5,481 nucleotides of DNA from Afipia sp. GTDB taxonomy: Bacteria; Pseudomonadota; Alphaproteobacteria; Rhizobiales; Xanthobacteraceae. Location: NCBI GenBank assembly GCA_020056155.1, contig JAGVII010000554.1:1-5481 (forward strand), read 5' to 3'. The translations under genes and the position numbers were made by a program. The notes under the pieces were generated by a model. The model was not told the origin of the DNA, ran no database searches, and was given only the letters and a program-made list of their open reading frames with translations. Shown piece by piece: positions 1-3,422 of the stretch. The stretch's first letter is position 1, and every line of letters starts with the position of its first letter.

Positions 1-360
1 CGCGGGGGCGGCGACCGTGTGATTGGCGAGTCGGCCGGTGAGTTCGGCCGGGCCGCCCTGGGATTTCTGGTCGGCGCCGGTGGAAACCTGCGCCTGCAGC
101 GCCTCGGTCTTCGCCGCCTGGCCCTTCTGAAAGGGCATCCATTCACAGAACGGCTGATCGAGATCGATCTCGTCACCATCCTGCAGCAGCGAGACGTTCT
201 GCATGGCGAACGTGGTGCCATCGCCGCGGAAGACGCCCAGGTTCACGGCGCGATCGCTCAGCACCTTGGCAACGATTGCGGCCAGCGGCTGCGCATTCGG
301 ATCGCGCTCGCTGATGTGCGGGTGAAACCAGACAATGCGTCCGATCGACGGCGAGATCAT
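1..360 (-). CDS. Phage-type hypothetical protein, 5' complete, runs off the left edge
   Basis: An open frame of 120 codons starts at the ATG at 360 and reaches the window edge without a stop, so the C-terminus is missing. The start is well supported: AGGAG lies 6 bases upstream (367-371) and the preceding gene ends 22 bases away. The protein begins MISPSIGRIVWFHPH, continues with QPLAAIVAKVLSDRAVNLGVF and LLQDGDEIDLDQPFCEWMPFQKGQAAK (about residues 23-82), then a low-complexity tail rich in Ala, Gln and Gly. From memory, the MISPSIGR start plus the CEWMP(F/Y)QKGQA segment is typical of a family of short phage and prophage proteins of unknown function in proteobacteria. The Ala-rich tail beyond that core may be an extension. 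No signal peptide, membrane segment or catalytic motif is visible. The coding frame is convincing; the function is unknown. Confidence 0.82.
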   Translation of the reverse strand, partial: MISPSIGRIVWFHPHISERDPNAQPLAAIVAKVLSDRAVNLGVFRGDGTTFAMQNVSLLQDGDEIDLDQPFCEWMPFQKGQAAKTEALQAQVSTGADQKSQGGPAELTGRLANHTVAAPA

Positions 361-366
361 GAGCAG

Positions 367-371
367 CTCCT
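367..371 (-). promoter_or_regulatory. Ribosome binding site AGGAG
   Basis: AGGAG on the minus strand lies 6 bases before the ATG at 360. It is among the best Shine-Dalgarno matches in the window, and it fixes the start of the gene that leaves the left edge. Confidence 0.75.
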
Positions 372-382
372 GCGCTGTTGTT

Positions 383-766
383 TCAGAAAAGTTTGACGGT
401 GACGGCGCCGTAATACTTGCCGCCATATTGGGCCTCGATCTTCACCACGCCCGACTCGAGCAGCTTGTCCTGCTGCGCCGATTTGAGGCCTTTCCAAGCG
501 TCGACCTGCAGAATGGGGAAGTCGCCCTTGAACGAGCCTTCCTTTTCGCCGGCAACGTACACCGTGCCTTTGCCGGGAATCGTCTCTTTGAAGTTCGCGC
601 CTGCGTCGGTCGCCATCGTCTTGAGCTCGGCCTTGATCTCGTCGATCCTGGCGAAGACGGTTTCGTGCTTTTTGTGAATACCGACGAGTTCGGTACAGAG
701 CTCGAGGCGCTTGGCCGCGATCCTCTTTTCGGACATCGGTGCCGGTTTGGTGGCAGCGTGGCTCAT
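383..766 (-). CDS. Phage-type hypothetical protein with N-terminal helical segment
   Basis: This 127-aa protein starts MSHAATKPAPMSEKRIAAKRLE. Residues about 12-50 are charged and probably helical (ELVGIHKKHETVFARIDEIKAELK), compatible with a short coiled coil. A beta-rich C-terminal half follows, with IPGKGTVYVAGEKEGSFKGDFPI and a terminal YYGAVTVKLF. The GKGTVYV...FKGDFP pattern and the AVTVK(L/V)F end resemble, from memory, uncharacterised prophage proteins of alphaproteobacteria. No enzyme motif is visible. The frame is open to a TTG at 826 and has another ATG at 802. I prefer the ATG at 766 because GAGAG sits 5 bases upstream of it and no ribosome binding site precedes the other two. The preceding 87 bp contain an inverted repeat that touches this site. 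The next gene starts 22 bases downstream, so the two are probably cotranscribed. Confidence 0.8.
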   Translation of the reverse strand: MSHAATKPAPMSEKRIAAKRLELCTELVGIHKKHETVFARIDEIKAELKTMATDAGANFKETIPGKGTVYVAGEKEGSFKGDFPILQVDAWKGLKSAQQDKLLESGVVKIEAQYGGKYYGAVTVKLF

Positions 767-791
767 TGGCACTCTCAGACTGTGAGTGCCA
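764..791 (-). promoter_or_regulatory. Inverted repeat enclosing the ribosome binding site of the 127-aa gene
   Basis: On the minus strand TGGCACTC (791-784) and GAGTGCCA (774-767) form a perfect 8-bp inverted repeat around a 9-base loop, directly followed by the ATG at 766-764. The GAG of the Shine-Dalgarno-like GAGAG lies in the 3' arm. In RNA the hairpin would therefore cover part of the ribosome binding site; in DNA the same symmetry could be a repressor operator. The upstream stretch 792-853 is AT-richer than its surroundings and contains TTGAAA (826-821), a possible -35 element, but no convincing -10 box follows it. If translation instead started at 802 or 826, this repeat would be coding sequence. 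Regulation is inferred; the repeat is seen. Confidence 0.45.
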
Positions 792-853
792 GAACCTTCC
801 ATTGATCGGTTAATTGTTCGTTTCAAGCCTTTGCGATGGCTTGGCGAATCTCG

Positions 854-1039
854 TCAATGTGGCTGGTCAGGGTGAGGCATCGGCCCTTCATGATCGAAGA
901 CCGCGCCGAGATCCCGGCAGTCGATCCAGGCGCCGCACGCGGCGCATTTGATGAAATGCTCCGCCTCGTCGACAGGCGGGCCATGGGGCTTTCCGATGTA
1001 TCTGCCGCGCAGTATCAGACGGGCTTTCGTCGCATCCAT
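854..1039 (-). CDS. Small CxxC-containing hypothetical protein (61 aa)
   Basis: This 61-aa protein has KCAACGAWIDCRDLGAVFDH at residues 31-50, followed by EGPMPHP. Cys32, Cys35, Cys41, His50 and His56 are possible zinc ligands. The CxxCGxWIDCRDLG(x)V(x)xHEGPxPHP arrangement resembles, from memory, short proteins found repeatedly in alphaproteobacterial genomes and prophages, with no known function. The ATG at 1039 was chosen because a purine-rich AAAGAGAG lies 6 bases upstream and because the longer open frame above it looks like the shadow of the overlapping gene. It overlaps the 3' end of the 94-aa gene by 25 bases in another frame, consistent with tight phage-style packing. It may be a nucleic-acid-binding or protein-protein zinc module, which is inference only. 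Confidence 0.75.
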   Translation of the reverse strand: MDATKARLILRGRYIGKPHGPPVDEAEHFIKCAACGAWIDCRDLGAVFDHEGPMPHPDQPH

Positions 1040-1299
1040 GGGCGCTCTCTTTTCGTCCTGGGCAGCGCTTTCGGCGGCTGGTTGCGGTTTAGCGCCCTGG
1101 TGATGCCCATCCGGGCGAACATCGCGGGGCCGTCCCCTTCGATGACAACGATCAGCGCGCGCATGGCGTCTTGCCACTCTGTGGCCGATTGCTCTGATTT
1201 GGGAAGCTTCTCGATGTAGTTGACGGCTTCGCCGATCGTTCGCAGCGATCGCCCGTTCGGCACCGGGATCGGCGGCTCAAACCGCTTTCGAGCAGGCAC
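1015..1299 (-). CDS. Phage-type hypothetical protein (94 aa)
   Basis: This 94-aa basic protein starts at a GTG with GGAG 7 bases upstream (1307-1310). The sequence reads RSLRTIGEAVNYIEKLPKSEQSATEWQDAMRALIVVIEGDGPAMFARMGITRALNR (residues about 17-72). It is largely alpha-helical by appearance, with a Pro-rich N-terminus and a very basic C-terminal tail (RTKRERPWMRRKPV). The (R/K)SLR(T/S)I...ANYIEKLPK(x)EQ...EW(x)xA(x)xxLI pattern is familiar to me from short prophage-associated proteins of unknown function in Bradyrhizobium-like bacteria. There is no catalytic motif, signal peptide or membrane segment. It lies 59 bases downstream of the 142-aa Cys protein and overlaps the next gene by 25 bases. 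The basic tail would allow nucleic-acid contact, but that is a guess. Confidence 0.78.
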   Translation of the reverse strand: MPARKRFEPPIPVPNGRSLRTIGEAVNYIEKLPKSEQSATEWQDAMRALIVVIEGDGPAMFARMGITRALNRNQPPKALPRTKRERPWMRRKPV

Positions 1300-1306
1300 A
1301 ACGCAA

Positions 1307-1310
1307 CTCC
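1307..1310 (-). promoter_or_regulatory. Ribosome binding site GGAG before a GTG start
   Basis: GGAG on the minus strand, 7 bases before the GTG at 1299, supports this non-ATG start for the 94-aa gene. No ATG lies near the N-terminus of that frame. Confidence 0.6.
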
Positions 1311-1358
1311 ACGCAACACGAACCGCGATTCAAGCCTCGGCCGGCGGATTGGTTCCGG

Positions 1359-1787
1359 TCAGGCGCTCTCGCCACCGTTTGCTGCTTGCCATCTCCGCCT
1401 GTACCGATCGGCGACGGTTTCCGGCGGGGCTGCCTTGAGCTCGAGGATCTTCGCGGTCGGCCCATTGCCACGGCACCGCTCGCACCGCAGGCGCGCGGCG
1501 ATGTTGACCACCTTTGTCAACGGATGGACGTTGAGCGATGCTAGGTCGATCGACGCGACCTGGCGGCAGCCGCCGCAGTAAACCTCCATCCAGCCAAAGC
1601 CAGCGATGCAGGCCACACCCATGGACGGGCAGGGCTCGGCCTCGTGCCATGCCTTGAGCTGCAGGTTGTAGGCCTTCACGGATTCGATGCAGCGCCGGCG
1701 CTCGGCCTCGGCCACGACGACGTCCGGGTTTTCGATGATCCCGGCGACGCGGCGACGATCGTTGTCATTTCTGCGGCTACCACCCAT
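1359..1787 (-). CDS. Hypothetical protein with two CxxC knuckles, probable zinc ribbon (142 aa)
   Basis: This 142-aa protein opens with a basic stretch (MGGSRRNDNDRRRV), then a charged probable helix. A Cys-containing region holds YCGGCRQVASIDL (Cys71, Cys74) and, 27 residues later, LRCERCRGNGP (Cys102, Cys105). Two CxxC pairs with this spacing suggest a zinc ribbon or rubredoxin-like knuckle. The CRQVASIDL...L(x)C(x)RCRGNGP pattern resembles, from memory, small conserved proteins of alphaproteobacterial phages and islands. The C-terminus (ETVADRYRRRWQAANGGESA) is basic and helical. The start is uncertain: the frame also offers a TTG at 1799, and neither start has a well-spaced ribosome binding site. 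AAGG lies only 1 base from the ATG at 1787. It is the first gene of the left block, after a 97-bp gap with a palindrome. Nucleic-acid binding is possible; function is unknown. Confidence 0.75.
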   Translation of the reverse strand: MGGSRRNDNDRRRVAGIIENPDVVVAEAERRRCIESVKAYNLQLKAWHEAEPCPSMGVACIAGFGWMEVYCGGCRQVASIDLASLNVHPLTKVVNIAARLRCERCRGNGPTAKILELKAAPPETVADRYRRRWQAANGGESA

Positions 1788-1884
1788 GCCTTTATTCAAG
1801 CGCAGCTCGAGGCGCTAGGCAAACAGTCCTAAATGTTGCGGGATCCCACGTGGGAACAACAGCCGGTCGTGGGTGCGGATAGCG
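1788..1884. other. Intergenic gap between the two gene blocks
   Basis: These 97 bases separate the stop of the ASCH-like gene from the start of the 142-aa Cys protein. It is the only long break between genes apart from the tRNA-proximal region and the 87-bp gap at 767-853. It contains the palindrome at 1844-1855. I see no clear -35/-10 pair and no GC hairpin followed by a T-run. It could hold a promoter for the left block, but the sequence does not prove it. Confidence 0.5.
1835..1860. promoter_or_regulatory. Palindromic element, candidate operator or boundary hairpin
   Basis: A perfect 12-bp palindrome TCCCACGTGGGA (1844-1855) overlaps the 8-bp palindrome GGGATCCC (1840-1847). The pair is flanked by GTTG (1835-1838) and CAAC (1857-1860), which are complementary. 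The element sits in noncoding DNA between two same-strand gene blocks, so codon use does not explain it. It could be a dimeric repressor operator or a transcript hairpin. No poly-T follows in the minus direction, so a classical intrinsic terminator is unlikely. Confidence 0.4.
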
Positions 1885-2373
1885 TCACGCCTCGAGACTT
1901 ACCGGCCATTGCCAAAATCCCTGGGCGCCACGCTGGGGAATCGGCGCCTCAAACCTCTCGATCGAGTTCATTGGCCACGCCCAGTTGAAGGCACCGCTAT
2001 CCGCTGCTTGCCGATCACTGTCGGCAATCTGGCCGCCGAATAGCTCCCCAGCGTTGCGCGGCCTCCCGAGCACCGCTGTGCCCAAACCGCAACCCAACGG
2101 CAGAAGGCGACACTTATGCGCCTCGAGAACTCGCACCAGCAATGGCCGCGCGCCTGAGGTTAATCCTGTGGTGTCTTCCTCGGTGCCGAGGCGAACCAGC
2201 AAATCCTCTATTTCGGACCGCCTGACCGGTCGCATGCCAGCGTGAATGACGACGCGCTCGCCGATCGCCGGGGCACCAACGTACCGAAGATAACTCTTCG
2301 GTCGAAATTCGTAGGGCTTGGCGCCGATCATGATCGGGGAGGCCCAAGGCTGCCAGATTGTGACCGCCTTCAT
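1885..2373 (-). CDS. ASCH-like domain protein
   Basis: This 162-aa protein starts MKAVTIWQPWASPIMIGAKPYEFRPKSY. The WQPWAS(x)I...GAK(x)(x)E(x)R signature (residues 7-24), followed by GERVVIHAG (38-46), is the hallmark start of ASCH-type proteins, a PUA-like beta-barrel fold thought to bind RNA or other nucleic acids. Residues 48-115 are a variable insert. The end, FNWAWPMNSIERFEAPIPQRGAQGFWQWP (residues about 129-157), matches the family pattern of an (x)W(x)(V/I)xxxxR(F/L)xxPIPxxGxQG(L/F)W closing strand. Many phages carry such proteins; the biochemical role is generally unknown. The ATG overlaps the stop of the 115-aa gene as ATGA, and GGAA lies 8 bases upstream. It is the last gene of the right operon. 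I am confident of the fold class and not of any specific activity. Confidence 0.82.
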   Translation of the reverse strand: MKAVTIWQPWASPIMIGAKPYEFRPKSYLRYVGAPAIGERVVIHAGMRPVRRSEIEDLLVRLGTEEDTTGLTSGARPLLVRVLEAHKCRLLPLGCGLGTAVLGRPRNAGELFGGQIADSDRQAADSGAFNWAWPMNSIERFEAPIPQRGAQGFWQWPVSLEA

Positions 2374-2717
2374 TGCTTTGATTCCGTTGGCGGCGCTTCA
2401 TTGATCTTGTCTAGCTTCGGGCCAGCCTGCCGATTCTTCAGGACAAAAGCGTCGAGTACCGCGAGCATGTCCTCGCGCGATCCCGTCGACGCGTAATTGA
2501 AGCGAGGCAGTCTGTTTTGATCAGGCGGAACGTCTCGTTCGCCGACGAGAAGCGTGATGTCATAGTTGGGACCGAAGGCGTCGCGCAGCACCGATAGGAC
2601 GGTCTGCATAGTGCGCGCGACTTCTGCCTGGGCAGGTCCATGCTCGCCGGGGAAAATCTCCTCGGGCGTAGCATCGCGGGAGAGCTTTCTATCGGCGCGG
2701 CGCTGTTTCCGGTTCAC
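2370..2717 (-). CDS. Phage-type hypothetical protein starting NRKQRRA (115 aa)
   Basis: This 115-aa protein is read from a GTG at 2717. The frame stays open upstream to 2834, but the N-terminus NRKQRRADRKL matches a very common start of short phage and prophage proteins, and the GTG overlaps the previous stop as GTGA, like its neighbours. The body reads ARTMQTVLSVLRDAFGPNYDITLLVGERD, then RFNYASTGSREDMLAVLDAFVLKN (residues about 72-95). The RFNY(x)(x)xxxREDM(x)AxL(x)xF segment is familiar from uncharacterised phage proteins in which it forms the conserved C-terminal half. There is no catalytic motif. The basic start might contact nucleic acid. Translation is probably coupled to the upstream Cys-cluster gene and to the downstream ASCH-like gene. 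Confidence 0.8.
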   Translation of the reverse strand: MNRKQRRADRKLSRDATPEEIFPGEHGPAQAEVARTMQTVLSVLRDAFGPNYDITLLVGERDVPPDQNRLPRFNYASTGSREDMLAVLDAFVLKNRQAGPKLDKINEAPPTESKQ

Positions 2718-2926
2718 GGCTTCACCGGCGCGGGCTTCTCGATCGACATCGTGGTGCCCTTGCAGCACTTCGGCCAGCCGGAGCGCAGGCATTCTGCGGG
2801 ATCTACGCGGCGCGATTTGTTGCAATGCCGGCACCAGACCATGCCGCGGATGAGGGACGGGTGCGATTTGGCGATTTCATCGTGCAGCGCCTGGTGGCGC
2901 GCGAATGTAGCGGCGATCGTGGTCAT
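2714..2926 (-). CDS. Small Cys-cluster protein, possible zinc finger (70 aa)
   Basis: This 70-aa protein starts at the ATG at 2926, inside an ATGA overlap with the previous gene, with GGAG 7 bases upstream. The core VWCRHCNKSRRVDPAECLRSGWPKCC (residues 30-55) has Cys32, Cys35, Cys46, Cys54 and Cys55, an arrangement compatible with a single four-Cys zinc site. The WC(R/K)xC...VD(x)AECLR(x)GWPKCC pattern resembles short phage and prophage proteins of unknown function. The N-terminal 28 residues are helical in appearance (TTIAATFARHQALHDEIAKSH). An in-frame start at 2965 would add 13 residues, but it lacks the overlap logic that the other genes share. Candidate roles are nucleic-acid or protein binding; none can be demonstrated here. 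Confidence 0.8.
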   Translation of the reverse strand: MTTIAATFARHQALHDEIAKSHPSLIRGMVWCRHCNKSRRVDPAECLRSGWPKCCKGTTMSIEKPAPVKP

Positions 2927-3222
2927 GCTGCGGCTCCGGATTGTTGCTTGAGGATCTGCTCGCAATAGTCGGCGGTCGACTCCGCGAGCTCGGGGGACGC
3001 ATTACTGAATTGATAGCTGCGCAGCGCGTGCATCGCTGCGGTGAGGGCCTTCGTTGTTTCGGCGTGGCCGTTGGCGATCGCCGCCAGGCGCGCGGCGAGC
3101 TCGGCCGCGCCGGTGCATTCGAACCGGATGGTTTCTTCCTCGTGGCCGTCGATCAGGATCACAGCTTCGTCGAAGTCTGACGGCGTCGGGTCGAGCTCGA
3201 GGCGGGGGAGCGCGGCCGTCAT
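2923..3222 (-). CDS. Acidic hypothetical protein (99 aa)
   Basis: This 99-aa protein is acidic in its first half (LELDPTPSDFDEAVILIDGHEEETIRFECTGAAELAARLAAIANGH). Its second half is helical and less charged, ending in YCEQILKQQSGAAA. I do not recognise a family with certainty. The first half could form a small beta-hairpin plus helix, and the segment VILIDGHEEETIRFECTGAAELAARLA looks like a compact fold rather than a shadow frame. The start is an ATGA overlap with the 67-aa gene, with GGAG 8 bases upstream. It lies in the middle of the coupled operon between a basic small protein and a Cys-cluster protein. There is no signal peptide, membrane segment or catalytic signature. Whether it binds the basic neighbour is unknown. 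Confidence 0.75.
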   Translation of the reverse strand: MTAALPRLELDPTPSDFDEAVILIDGHEEETIRFECTGAAELAARLAAIANGHAETTKALTAAMHALRSYQFSNASPELAESTADYCEQILKQQSGAAA

Positions 3223-3422
3223 CGCACCAGCTCCACAACCGTTGGCAATCGATGGACGAAATCGCGGAAGTCACCGCAGTAGCCCGCCTCGCGAAGTCGC
3301 TTATAGAGCTCGTACTTCGCGGCTGCCGGCGTCGCCGCCTGGATATTGGCTTCGAAGCCGTCAGCACGAACAGCAAACCGGCGAATTGCGAGCGCCAGTT
3401 GGTTCTTATTTCGCCGGCTCAT
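3219..3422 (-). CDS. Small basic hypothetical protein downstream of the HerA-like gene (67 aa)
   Basis: This 67-aa basic protein begins MSRRNKNQLALAIRRFAVRADG and continues TPAAAKYELYKRLREAGYCGDFRDFVHRLPTVVEL. It looks wholly helical. The frame is open further upstream to 3845, but that part overlaps the 3' end of the ATPase gene and reads as an Arg-rich shadow. The ATG at 3422 is preferred because it forms an ATGA overlap with the ATPase stop. Its own ribosome binding site is weak (GGTGG), so expression probably depends on termination-reinitiation after the ATPase. I do not recognise a named domain. As the immediate partner of the ATPase it is a candidate small accessory factor, which is inference from position only. 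Confidence 0.75.
   Translation of the reverse strand: MSRRNKNQLALAIRRFAVRADGFEANIQAATPAAAKYELYKRLREAGYCGDFRDFVHRLPTVVELVR

Noticed and set aside
121..136. Hairpin GCCCTT-CTGA-AAGGGC as a terminator
   Set aside because: It is within coding sequence, has no T-run in either direction, and the frame continues through it.
159..172. Perfect 14-bp palindrome CGAGATCGATCTCG
   Set aside because: It lies inside the left-edge gene and spells ordinary codons for an Asp/Glu/Ile/Leu segment; with so many GATC words here a chance palindrome is likely.
1330..1650. Minus-strand 106-codon frame overlapping the 142-aa Cys protein
   Set aside because: It is Arg/Pro-rich low-information sequence, while the overlapping frame carries two CxxC knuckles and recognisable family patterns.
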